Source: Alphaproteobacteria bacterium
Lineage (GTDB): Bacteria; Pseudomonadota; Alphaproteobacteria; Micavibrionales; UBA2020
DNA length: 5,959 nucleotides
Direction: 5' to 3'
Assembly: GCA_018971405.1 (NCBI GenBank)
Contig: JAGXAX010000098.1
Span: forward strand, 1 to 5,959
Notes under the pieces: generated by a model
Databases searched by the model: none
Told to the model about the DNA's origin: nothing
The model's input: the letters and a program-made list of their open reading frames with translations, nothing else
Position numbers and translations under genes: made by a program
In this document: piece by piece, positions 1 through 5,959 of the stretch
Layout of the letters: each line of letters opens with the position of its first letter
Position numbering within the stretch: position 1 is the first letter of the stretch

Positions 1-74
1 GGAAACCGCCATTCCGAACCGCTGAGGAAATCGACGCAGAATTGCGCGAAGGCAGGGAAGATGCGGAAGCCTAA
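1..74 (+). CDS. C-terminal end of a small antitoxin-like protein (5' truncated by the window edge)
   Basis: Reading from base 3, an open frame runs to a TAA at 72-74 and encodes a short, acidic, probably helical tail with the core TAEEIDAELREGRE. Tails with an AEEIDAxLREERE-like pattern are common at the end of small antitoxins encoded just before PIN-domain toxins. The stop lies 14 nt inside the next gene, whose ATG is at 61, which is the usual overlapping antitoxin-toxin layout. By family logic the protein would bind and neutralise the PIN protein and repress their shared promoter, but the N-terminal DNA-binding part lies outside the window. Its fold (ribbon-helix-helix, AbrB or Phd-like) therefore cannot be told. 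The assignment rests on the overlap, the acidic tail and the PIN neighbour. Confidence 0.6.
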   Translation, partial: KPPFRTAEEIDAELREGREDAEA

Positions 75-519
75 GCCGGCAGTTTCGACAGTCTACCTCG
101 ATGCCAACGCATTCATCTATTTGATCGACGGTGACCCGGCCGCCTCAGGTGCCGTCCAGCCGCTGTTCGAAGCCTTGAGGGCGCGGCCCGGCGTTGGCGT
201 GACCAGCGAGATTTCTCTCGCCGAAGTGCTGGCCGGACGCGACGCTCGCACACGGCGGCTGTATCTGGACCTGATGGTATTCGGCCAATTCCTCGTTCTG
301 GTGCCAGTTAGCCGAGATGTCCTTTACGAGACGGTCGACCTAAGGAAAGTCGCGAAGATGAAGCTCATTGATGCGATCCATCTGGCGACCGCGATAGGAT
401 CCCGGTGTCGCCACTTTGTGACGCGTGACGGCGACTTTCGACGGATGCCGCGCGGTATGACGAAAGTCGTGCCAGATGCAGCGGCGATCTCTGATCTTGT
501 CGCAAAGATACCCCTGTGA
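61..519 (+). CDS. PIN-domain ribonuclease, probable VapC-type toxin
   Basis: This 152-residue protein matches a single PIN domain in length and motif order. The expected acidic metal ligands are visible: D14 in YLDANAFIY, E55 in SLAEVLAG, D104 in KLIDAIHLATA, and D123/D125 in FVTRDGDFRRM. PIN toxins are Mg2+/Mn2+-dependent RNases that cut tRNA or rRNA and arrest growth when the antitoxin is degraded; the RNA target here is unknown. There is no signal peptide or membrane segment, so it should be cytoplasmic. The ATG at 61 is supported by GAAGG at 48-52, 8 nt upstream, and by the 14-nt overlap with the antitoxin-like frame, suggesting coupled translation. All catalytic acids appear intact, so it is probably active. 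Its stop codon (517-519) overlaps the GTG start of the ABC transporter gene. A solitary PIN RNase is possible, but the overlapping acidic-tail frame favours a toxin-antitoxin pair. Confidence 0.85.
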   Translation: MRKPKPAVSTVYLDANAFIYLIDGDPAASGAVQPLFEALRARPGVGVTSEISLAEVLAGRDARTRRLYLDLMVFGQFLVLVPVSRDVLYETVDLRKVAKMKLIDAIHLATAIGSRCRHFVTRDGDFRRMPRGMTKVVPDAAAISDLVAKIPL

Positions 520-2123
520 GCGACGCACCTCTCCTCTCGGTTCGTAATCTCGGCGTCGCCTTCCAGCAGGGCGGCGTGACGACGACGGCCGTCGAGAGCG
601 CGACCTTCGACATTGCCAAGGGCGAGACGATGGCGCTGGTGGGCGAATCCGGCTCGGGCAAGTCGGTGACGGCGCTGTCAGTGATGCGCCTCCTGCCGCC
701 CTCGGCCATTCATCCAGCGGGCGAGATCCTGTTCAACGGCAAGGACCTGCTCAGGGTCAACGAAAAGGAGCTGCGGGCGGTCCGCGGCGGCGAGATCGGC
801 ATCATCTTCCAGGAGCCGATGACCTCGCTCAACCCCCTGCACACGATCGAGCGGCAGGTGAGCGAGGTGATGAAGGTCCATCGCGGCCTCTCCGAGACGG
901 CGGCGCGCAAGCGCACGCTCGAACTGCTCGAGCAGGTCGGCATCCGCGATGCCGAAAGCCGGCTCGGCGCCTTCCCGCACCAGCTCTCCGGCGGCCAGCG
1001 CCAGCGCGTGATGATCGCCATGGCGCTCGCCAACGAGCCCGACCTGCTGATCGCCGACGAGCCGACGACCGCCGTGGACGTGACCGTGCAGGCGCAATTG
1101 CTCGCGCTGCTGAAAGATCTGCAAAAGAGGACCGGCATGGCGATCATGCTCATCACGCACGACCTCGGCATCGTCCGCGAGATGGCCGACAACGTGGCGG
1201 TGATGTATCAGGGCGAACTGGTCGAATACGGTGCGGCGCGGAAAATATTCTCCGCGCCGGAACACGATTACACCAAAATGCTCCTCGCCGCCCAGCCCAA
1301 GGGCGTGCCGGAGCCATTCGACGCGCAAGCCCCCGCCGTCTTCCACGCCGAAAACCTGAAAGTGCATTTTCCCGTCAAGGCAGGCGTCTTCCGCCGCACG
1401 GTGGACTATGTGCGCGCGGTGGACGGCATCGACATCGACGTCCGCCCCGGGCAGACCGTCGGCGTCGTCGGCGAGTCCGGCTCGGGAAAAACGACGCTCG
1501 GCCTCGCGCTTCTCCGCCTGATACAAAGCAAAGGCGCGATCAGCTTCGACGGGCGCGCCATCGACGCCATGACGGCGAAAGAGCTGCGCCCGCTGCGCCG
1601 CGACATGCAGATCGTCTTTCAGGACCCTTACGGCTCGCTCTCGCCGCGGCTGTCCATCGCGCAGATCATCGAGGAAGGTCTGCTGGTGCATTTTCCGCGC
1701 CTCACGCCAGCGGAGCGCGACGCGACGGTCGTCGCCGCGATGCGCGAAACAGGCCTCGACCCCGGCTTGCGCCACCGTTATCCGCACGAGTTCTCCGGCG
1801 GGCAGCGCCAGCGTGTCGCCATCGCCCGCGCCATGGTGCTGAAGCCGAAGTTCGTCATCCTCGACGAACCGACCTCGGCGCTCGACATGTCCGTGCAGGC
1901 GCAGATCATCGACCTTTTGCGCGGTTTGCAGCAAAAGCACAACCTCGCCTACATGTTCATCAGCCACGACCTGCGCGTGGTGCGCGCCCTCTCGCACGAT
2001 GTGATCGTCATGAAAAACGGCAAAGTGGTCGAGCGCGGTCCGGCCGGACAGATCTTCGAGCACCCGCGGGAAGACTACACCAAAACCCTGCTCGCCGCCG
2101 CGCTGAACATTGAAGAATCTTAA
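516..2123 (+). CDS. yejF: YejF-type ABC transporter ATP-binding protein with two ATPase domains (microcin C / oligopeptide import)
   Basis: This 535-residue protein fuses two ABC ATPase domains, matching E. coli YejF (about 530 residues) in length and at many positions. Domain 1: Walker A GESGSGKS at 43-50, Q-loop Q99, signature LSGGQ 157-161, Walker B LLIADE 177-182, switch His215. Domain 2: Walker A GESGSGKT at 319-326, Q369, signature FSGGQ 426-430, Walker B FVILDE 446-451, His484. Both sites keep the catalytic Glu, so both should hydrolyse ATP. The first D-loop reads AVD rather than the usual ALD. Oligopeptide-transporter C-terminal extensions follow each domain (HDYTKMLL near 250-257, EDYTKTLL near the end). 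YejF powers inner-membrane import of peptides, including microcin C in E. coli, with the binding protein YejA and permeases YejB and YejE, none of which is in the window. The GTG at 516 fits the YejF N-terminus; the next in-frame Met is residue 39. No strong ribosome binding site precedes it, so translation is probably coupled to the PIN gene, whose TGA it overlaps. A Dpp/Opp-type fused ATPase with another substrate cannot be excluded. Confidence 0.9.
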   Translation: MSDAPLLSVRNLGVAFQQGGVTTTAVESATFDIAKGETMALVGESGSGKSVTALSVMRLLPPSAIHPAGEILFNGKDLLRVNEKELRAVRGGEIGIIFQEPMTSLNPLHTIERQVSEVMKVHRGLSETAARKRTLELLEQVGIRDAESRLGAFPHQLSGGQRQRVMIAMALANEPDLLIADEPTTAVDVTVQAQLLALLKDLQKRTGMAIMLITHDLGIVREMADNVAVMYQGELVEYGAARKIFSAPEHDYTKMLLAAQPKGVPEPFDAQAPAVFHAENLKVHFPVKAGVFRRTVDYVRAVDGIDIDVRPGQTVGVVGESGSGKTTLGLALLRLIQSKGAISFDGRAIDAMTAKELRPLRRDMQIVFQDPYGSLSPRLSIAQIIEEGLLVHFPRLTPAERDATVVAAMRETGLDPGLRHRYPHEFSGGQRQRVAIARAMVLKPKFVILDEPTSALDMSVQAQIIDLLRGLQQKHNLAYMFISHDLRVVRALSHDVIVMKNGKVVERGPAGQIFEHPREDYTKTLLAAALNIEES

Positions 2124-2190
2124 ATAAAATCATTATTTATCAATTGATTAATATTTATACATAATATTGTTTGACATATTATTAATTCAT
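2124..2190. other. AT-rich intergenic patch
   Basis: Only 8 of 67 bases are G or C (12%), while both flanking genes are clearly GC-rich. The patch starts right after the yejF stop and runs into the -35 region of the ankyrin gene promoter. No GC-rich hairpin with a T-run was found, so it does not look like an intrinsic terminator for yejF, and read-through into the ankyrin gene is possible. AT-rich upstream regions of this kind attract nucleoid proteins such as IHF or xenogeneic silencers (MucR-type regulators in Alphaproteobacteria); that role is inferred from composition only. Confidence 0.75.
2134..2153. promoter_or_regulatory. Near-perfect 20-bp palindrome containing an IHF consensus match
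   Basis: The core ATCAATTGAT (2139-2148) is a perfect 10-bp palindrome. With one mismatched pair (2138/2149) the symmetry extends to 20 bp. Within it, TATCAATTGATTA at 2138-2150 fits the enterobacterial IHF consensus WATCARNNNNTTR at every fixed position. It lies about 60 bp upstream of the predicted transcription start, a usual location for IHF or an activator dimer. It could instead be an operator for a dimeric regulator, or chance in very AT-rich DNA. Confidence 0.4.
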
Positions 2191-2199
2191 CACTAAAGT
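2171..2199 (+). promoter_or_regulatory. Predicted sigma-70-type promoter of the ankyrin gene
   Basis: A perfect -35 hexamer TTGACA (2171-2176) is followed after 17 bp by TAAAGT (2194-2199), which matches TATAAT at 4 of 6 positions. The predicted transcription start is near 2206, giving a leader of about 32 nt before the ATG at 2238. An overlapping alternative is TATTAT at 2177-2182 (5 of 6) with a weaker TTTATA 17 bp upstream of it (2154-2159). The existence of a promoter here is more certain than which pair is used. Confidence 0.6.
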
Positions 2200-2225
2200 A
2201 AGCAGCAATATTTCACCATGACCAT

Positions 2226-2231
2226 GGGAGA
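2226..2231 (+). promoter_or_regulatory. Ribosome binding site that sets the ankyrin gene start
   Basis: GGGAGA lies 6 nt before the ATG at 2238. Two ATGs closer to the promoter (2218 and 2224) are in a different frame, lack a comparable site and lead into a frame with no recognisable protein. This selects 2238 as the start. Confidence 0.65.
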
Positions 2232-2237
2232 ACGCAC

Positions 2238-3377
2238 ATGTTTGGCAGCAAAACCCCTGTCGAAATCATCGCAAGTGGCAACCTCACCCGCCTCAGGAAG
2301 ATCCTGGCGAAAAATCCGGATTTGCTTGAAAAAACCTACTCATGGACAGTCGACTATTCCAGATTTACAGGCAGCCTGCTCCATGCGGCCGCCTGTAGCA
2401 ACCAGCCGGTTATCATCAGGTTTCTCGTGCAGGAAAAGGGCATGGACATCGACCGGATCAATGACCGGAAAAACACCCCGTTGCATCATGCAGGACAGAC
2501 CGGCGCGCATCTGGCCGTGAAAGAGCTTATCGCTCTGGGCGCAAACCTGTGCCTGAAAAATGAAATAAAGTATACGCCCTACGACGAAGCCGCTAAAAAC
2601 GTGAAAGAACTCCTGAACCCGCACCGTGAAATCATCGCTGTCATCCGGAACGGAGATCTGGACGGCCTGAAGGCGGGGCTTGAAAAAAATCCGTCAGTTC
2701 TCCGTCAGAATATAGTCTGGCAATACGGTCGTTATTCCGGCGGCCTCCTGCACGCGGCGGCGTTTTACAACCAGCCGGAACTGATAGATTACCTCGTCCG
2801 CGAAAGAGGCATGAACGTCAACGACCAGAAAACATCCAAAAGCTGGTCTCCCCTGCATCATGCAGCCAGAAATGGCGGCATGGAAGCCGCAATCGCCCTG
2901 CTTGAACACGGCGCCATTTCTCTTTTGAAAGACAGCGACGGCCGATCGCCCGGCGTGGCTTGCGAAGATTCCAAGCTCAAGGCATTCCTGCAGGAATACG
3001 AACAGGCCTATGAAGCGGAGCAGAAGCGCGAGCAGGACATGATAAAGGCCGCGGGCACGTGGGCGGCCTTGTCCGACAGCGAAATCATGCGCGAGCGCGT
3101 GCTGCCCGGCAACCGCTACAGGCTCACCGAGATTTTCAATTTTTCCTCCGCCGTCTGCACGTCCATCACCGAAAACATGGAAAGCGGGCAGATCGCGCAA
3201 AACAAGCAGAAGTTCGCGAAACTGGAGGATCAGGAAAGCCTCACGCAAGCGCGCGCGAAGCTGGCGGAACTCACCGGTCATGCCGTGACGTCGGCTCCCG
3301 CGGAAAAAGAGGATGCCACCGTCCAGCCCGCGCCGCAAAAGAACGACTACGCCAATCTGAGAAATTTAGGGATGTAA
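2238..3377 (+). CDS. Ankyrin-repeat protein with a duplicated repeat block and an unassigned C-terminal domain
   Basis: The protein has 379 residues. Ankyrin-type units are clear at 46-72 (SLLHAAA core), 80-104 (TPLHHAG core, ending ALGANL), 169-195 (GLLHAAA core) and 204-228 (SPLHHAA core, ending LEHGA). More degenerate helical pairs precede each set (about 8-30 and 132-155). These form two related blocks offset by 123-125 residues. Ankyrin repeats bind other proteins; the partner is unknown. Residues about 250-275 form a highly charged helix (EYEQAYEAEQKREQD), possibly a short coiled coil. Residues about 285-320 look like a compact domain around RYRLTEIFNF, and the last 30 residues are a Pro/Ala/Lys-rich tail. 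I do not recognise the C-terminal domain. No signal peptide or membrane span is visible, so it is cytoplasmic unless exported by a specialised system. It has its own promoter and ribosome binding site, and its codon use is less GC-biased than its neighbours, especially in the first half, hinting at acquisition. It converges on the oxidoreductase gene with a 4-bp gap. Confidence 0.85.
   Translation: MFGSKTPVEIIASGNLTRLRKILAKNPDLLEKTYSWTVDYSRFTGSLLHAAACSNQPVIIRFLVQEKGMDIDRINDRKNTPLHHAGQTGAHLAVKELIALGANLCLKNEIKYTPYDEAAKNVKELLNPHREIIAVIRNGDLDGLKAGLEKNPSVLRQNIVWQYGRYSGGLLHAAAFYNQPELIDYLVRERGMNVNDQKTSKSWSPLHHAARNGGMEAAIALLEHGAISLLKDSDGRSPGVACEDSKLKAFLQEYEQAYEAEQKREQDMIKAAGTWAALSDSEIMRERVLPGNRYRLTEIFNFSSAVCTSITENMESGQIAQNKQKFAKLEDQESLTQARAKLAELTGHAVTSAPAEKEDATVQPAPQKNDYANLRNLGM
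2256..2963 (+). repeat. Two diverged copies of a ~124-codon ankyrin block in tandem
   Basis: Block A (residues about 7-121, bases 2256-2600) and block B (residues about 131-242, bases 2628-2963) align along their length. Paired motifs include SGNL/NGDL, AKNPDLL/EKNPSVL, SLLHAAACSNQP/GLLHAAAFYNQP, FLVQEKGMD/YLVRERGMN, and PLHHAGQTGA/PLHHAARNGG. The spacing between matching motifs stays at 123-125 residues. DNA similarity is much weaker than protein similarity, so the duplication is old. Block B is better matched to ankyrin consensus in its last unit. Confidence 0.85.
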
Positions 3378-3401
3378 AGGCTCAGGCGGCCTTCTTTTGC
3401 G
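3334..3401. repeat. 10-bp inverted repeat straddling the convergent gene ends
   Basis: CGCAAAAGAA at 3334-3343 and its exact reverse complement TTCTTTTGCG at 3392-3401 flank both stop codons with a 48-nt loop. Each arm lies inside a coding region: a Gln-Lys pair in the ankyrin protein tail and a Gln-Lys-Lys stretch in the oxidoreductase tail. The loop is long and no T-run follows, so an intrinsic terminator is doubtful. It may be no more than two similar Lys-rich codon strings facing each other. Confidence 0.3.
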
Positions 3402-5959
3402 CCTCCGCGCAGGGACCGGCGCCGCAGAGTTTCTCCAGCAGTTCGGCCTCGCGCTTCTTCGCCTTGGCGAGATGCTTTTCCTTCACGTGGCCGTAGCCGC
3501 GGATATGCTCCGGAAGTGACGCCAGTTCGACCGCGAGATCGTAATTGTCCTTGCCCAGCGCAGGCAATATCTTCTCGATCGCTGCCTTATATTCGCCGAT
3601 CAGGCGGCGCTCGGTGCGGCGTTCTTCCGTGTAGCCGAAAATATCAAAGGCCGTGCCGCGCAAGCCCTTCAGCTTCGCCAGCACGCGGAAGGCGGGCAGC
3701 ACCCAGCCGCCGAATTCCGTTTTCTTCAGTTCGCCGGTGGCGGGGTCGCGCCGCGCCAGCAGCGGCGGGGCGAGGTTGAACTTGAGGCGGATATTGCCGT
3801 CGAAGGTCTGCTTGATCTGTTCGAGGAACTGCCCGTCGGTGTAAAGCCGCGCGACTTCGTATTCGTCCTTGTAGGCCATCAGCTTGTAGTAGTAGCGCGC
3901 GACGGCATCAGTGAGCCTGCCCGCCTTGCCGCCGCCGAGCTTTTCATCGGCCGCCTGCACGGCATCGACCAGCGCCTTGTATCTTTGCGCATAGGCCGCG
4001 TTCTGGTATCCGGTCAGCGAAAAAACACGGCGGGCGATCACTTCGTCCGCGCTCTTCGAAAGCTCGCGGTGGCGCTCGAGGTCGCCCATGCCGCGCGGGC
4101 GGGAGATTTCCTCGACCTTCTCGAGGTTGAAGGCGGCGCGGCGGCCCCAGAGGAACGCCTGCTTGTTCATCTTGACGGACGCGGCATTGAGCTCGATCGC
4201 GCGCAAAATCGCCTCCGGCGTCAGCGGGATATAGCCCTTCTGGCAGGCGTAGCCGAGCATGAACATGTTGGTGGCGATGGAATTGCCCGTCAGCGCGGTC
4301 GCGATCTGCGTCGCGTTCAGCGTGGAGAGGTTGTCCTTGTCGCACAGGCTTTCGACCGCGTCCACGACCTTGTCGGCGGGGATCTTCCATTCCGGATCGT
4401 GCGTGAAGGCGCCGGTCTGCGCCTTGTGCATGTTGAGGACGACTTTCGTTTTGCGCGGGTGGATCTTGGCGAGCGAGTTGCCGTCGGCGGTGACGAGCAT
4501 GTCGCAGCCCAGCACCACTGTCGCGCCCGCGGTGGAAAGGCGCACGGTATGGATGTCCTCCGGCGTTCTGGCTATGCGCACGTGGCTGGTGACGGCGCCG
4601 CCCTTTTGCGCGAGGCCGGTCTGGTCCATCGTCGTCGCGCCCTTGTCTTCGAGGTGCGCCGCCATGGCGAGGATCGCGCCGATGGTCACGACGCCCGTGC
4701 CGCCGATGCCGGTGACAAGAATGGAGAAGGGTTCGTCAAGGCTCGCGATTTGCGGTTCCGGCATGTCCTTGAACAGCGCGTCCACCTCGTCGCCGAGCTT
4801 CGCGCCTTCCGGCTTCTTCAAGCCGCCGCCGAGGACGGTGACGAAGCTGGGGCAGAAGCCCTTGACGCAGGAATAATCCTTGTTGCAGCTTGACTGGTCG
4901 ATCTGCCGTTTGCGGCCGAACTCGGTCTCGACCGGCGCGACCGACAGGCAGTTGGATTTTTCGCCGCAATCTCCGCAGCCTTCGCAGACGCGCTCGTTGA
5001 TGATGATGCGTTTTGCCGGATCTTCCATCAGGCCGCGTTTCCTGCGGCGGCGTTTTTCGGCGGCGCAGGTCTGGTCGTAGATCAGGATGGTCACGCCCTC
5101 GATCTCGCGCAGGGTTTTCTGGATTTCATTCAGGTCGTCGCGGTGGCGCACTTCCGTGCCGGTGGGGAAGTTCGCGCCGTTGCCGTATTTCCACGGCTCG
5201 TCGGAGACGACGGTGATCTTCTTCACGCCTTCGGCCTCGACCTGGCGCGCCATGTCCACGACGCTCAATTGCCCGTCGACGTGCTGGCCGCCGGTCATGG
5301 CGACGGCGTCGTTGTAGAGGATTTTGTAGGTGATGTTGATGTTGGCGGCGACCGCGGCGCGGATCGCCAGCAGGCCGGAGTGGAAATAGGTGCCGTCGCC
5401 GAGGTTGGCGAACACGTGTTTTTCCTTCGTGAACGGCGCCTGCCCGATCCACGGCACGCCCTCGCCGCCCATCTGCGTGAACATCACGGTACGGCGGTCC
5501 ATCCACATCGCCATGTAGTGGCAGCCGATGCCGGCGAGCGCGCGGCTGCCTTCCGGCACGACCGTGGAAGTGTTGTGCGGGCAGCCGGAGCAGTACCACG
5601 GCATGCGCACGACCGGCGAGGGCTTGCCTTTGAGGTCGAAGTTCTTGTGGATGACGGCCATGCGGTCTTCAAACGGCTTGACGTCGGTGAGAGGCTTCAA
5701 CCGCTTGATCAGCGCGTCGGCGACCAGCGCGGGCGAAAGCTCGTAAGTCTCGGGCAGCAGCGGGACGCCCTTTTCGTCGGCCTTGCCGGTGACGCGCGGG
5801 CGCTTGCCGGCATCGGCGTGGAAGAGGATTTTCTTGATCTGCTCCTCGACGAAGGCGCGTTTTTCCTCGATGACGAAAATCTCGTCGGTTTCGGCGGCGA
5901 GTTTGCGGATGCCTTCCGCCTCCAGCGGCCAGACCAGCGCAACCTTGTAAACGGCGAGA
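3382..5959 (-). CDS. Fused indolepyruvate ferredoxin oxidoreductase (N-terminus beyond the window edge)
   Basis: The frame is open through the right edge, giving about 858 visible residues of an enzyme usually near 1,150; roughly the first 300 (pyrimidine-binding domain of the thiamine enzyme) are missing. The Met at 5700 is internal, because upstream codons continue family sequence (VALVWPLEAEGIRKL, VIEEKRAFVEEQIK). Numbering from Met5700: CSGCPHN at 37-43 and GDGTYF at 101-106 with NDAVAMTGGQ at 130-139 mark the thiamine diphosphate domain. Cysteines 239/242/245/251 and 272/278/283 (bases 4852-4986) form the iron-sulfur segment. GIGGTG at 331-336 opens the gamma-type domain, and a long helical C-terminal region (DUF6537-like) follows from about 550. 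The enzyme oxidatively decarboxylates arylpyruvates, from Trp, Phe or Tyr transamination, to aryl-acetyl-CoA, reducing ferredoxin. It is a cytoplasmic single-chain version of archaeal IorA plus IorB. All visible cofactor motifs look intact. Its promoter is outside the window. Exact substrate preference is not readable. Confidence 0.93.
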   Translation of the reverse strand, partial: LAVYKVALVWPLEAEGIRKLAAETDEIFVIEEKRAFVEEQIKKILFHADAGKRPRVTGKADEKGVPLLPETYELSPALVADALIKRLKPLTDVKPFEDRMAVIHKNFDLKGKPSPVVRMPWYCSGCPHNTSTVVPEGSRALAGIGCHYMAMWMDRRTVMFTQMGGEGVPWIGQAPFTKEKHVFANLGDGTYFHSGLLAIRAAVAANINITYKILYNDAVAMTGGQHVDGQLSVVDMARQVEAEGVKKITVVSDEPWKYGNGANFPTGTEVRHRDDLNEIQKTLREIEGVTILIYDQTCAAEKRRRRKRGLMEDPAKRIIINERVCEGCGDCGEKSNCLSVAPVETEFGRKRQIDQSSCNKDYSCVKGFCPSFVTVLGGGLKKPEGAKLGDEVDALFKDMPEPQIASLDEPFSILVTGIGGTGVVTIGAILAMAAHLEDKGATTMDQTGLAQKGGAVTSHVRIARTPEDIHTVRLSTAGATVVLGCDMLVTADGNSLAKIHPRKTKVVLNMHKAQTGAFTHDPEWKIPADKVVDAVESLCDKDNLSTLNATQIATALTGNSIATNMFMLGYACQKGYIPLTPEAILRAIELNAASVKMNKQAFLWGRRAAFNLEKVEEISRPRGMGDLERHRELSKSADEVIARRVFSLTGYQNAAYAQRYKALVDAVQAADEKLGGGKAGRLTDAVARYYYKLMAYKDEYEVARLYTDGQFLEQIKQTFDGNIRLKFNLAPPLLARRDPATGELKKTEFGGWVLPAFRVLAKLKGLRGTAFDIFGYTEERRTERRLIGEYKAAIEKILPALGKDNYDLAVELASLPEHIRGYGHVKEKHLAKAKKREAELLEKLCGAGPCAEAQKKAA

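Noticed and set aside
678..2063. 461-codon open frame on the minus strand opposite yejF
   Set aside because: It is a product of strong GC bias in the real gene's codons. Its translation is His/Arg/Asp-rich with no recognisable domain, and the opposite strand encodes a complete, motif-perfect ATPase.
2121..2160. Intrinsic terminator after yejF
   Set aside because: The only symmetry is the AT-only-type palindrome at 2134-2153, whose stem would be too weak. There is no GC-rich stem followed by a T-run.
2218..2520. 100-codon frame starting 20 nt before the ankyrin gene in another frame
   Set aside because: It has no ribosome binding site, its translation resembles no protein, and it covers the conserved first ankyrin block. 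The GGGAGA-ATG at 2226-2240 favours the ankyrin frame.
3985..4893. 302-codon open frame on the plus strand opposite the oxidoreductase
   Set aside because: Its composition is Arg/Ala/His/Asp-rich and typical of antisense frames in GC-rich genes. It lies wholly over conserved oxidoreductase sequence and has no family resemblance.
5035..5055. Lys/Arg run (KRRRRKR) in the oxidoreductase as a possible targeting or nucleic-acid-binding signal
   Set aside because: A basic run just before the iron-sulfur cysteines is usual in the fused indolepyruvate oxidoreductase family, so it is not specific to this locus.
5698..5700. Met at 5700 as the true start of the oxidoreductase
   Set aside because: The same frame stays open to 5958 and encodes conserved family sequence (WPLEAEGIRKL, VIEEKRAFVEEQIK), so this Met is internal and the gene is cut by the window edge.

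Overview
The window looks like a GC-rich alphaproteobacterial chromosome. The grounds are strong G/C bias at third codon positions, a YejF-type double-ATPase peptide ABC transporter protein, and the large fused form of indolepyruvate ferredoxin oxidoreductase. The order cannot be fixed from sequence alone. There are five protein-coding genes, two of them cut by the window edges. No RNA genes, insertion sequences, CRISPR arrays or origins were seen.

Left part (1-2123, plus strand): the last codons of a small antitoxin-like gene overlap the start of a PIN-domain protein, as in VapBC-type toxin-antitoxin pairs. The PIN stop codon in turn overlaps the GTG start of yejF, the ATPase of a microcin C/oligopeptide importer. 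The three frames therefore read as one chain with no intergenic DNA. In enterobacteria yejF follows the permease genes yejB and yejE; here the toxin-antitoxin pair fills the slot directly before it, and any permease genes must lie to the left or elsewhere.

Middle part (2124-3377, plus strand): a very AT-rich patch of about 70 bp (12% G+C over 2124-2190) separates yejF from an ankyrin-repeat protein. The patch holds a near-perfect palindrome with a full IHF consensus match, a TTGACA/TAAAGT promoter with 17-bp spacing, and a good ribosome binding site. The 379-residue protein consists of two diverged copies of a ~124-residue ankyrin block followed by a charged helix and a C-terminal domain I do not recognise. 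It has no signal peptide.

Right part (3382-5959, minus strand): most of a fused indolepyruvate ferredoxin oxidoreductase, missing its N-terminus beyond the right edge. It converges on the ankyrin gene with only 4 bp between the two stop codons and no clear terminator.

The genes do not form an obvious single pathway. The oxidoreductase belongs to aromatic amino acid breakdown, YejF to peptide import, and the ankyrin gene is an apparently independent accessory unit. The points most worth a second look are the toxin-antitoxin pair joined to yejF, the AT-rich control region, and the duplicated ankyrin protein with its unassigned C-terminal domain.
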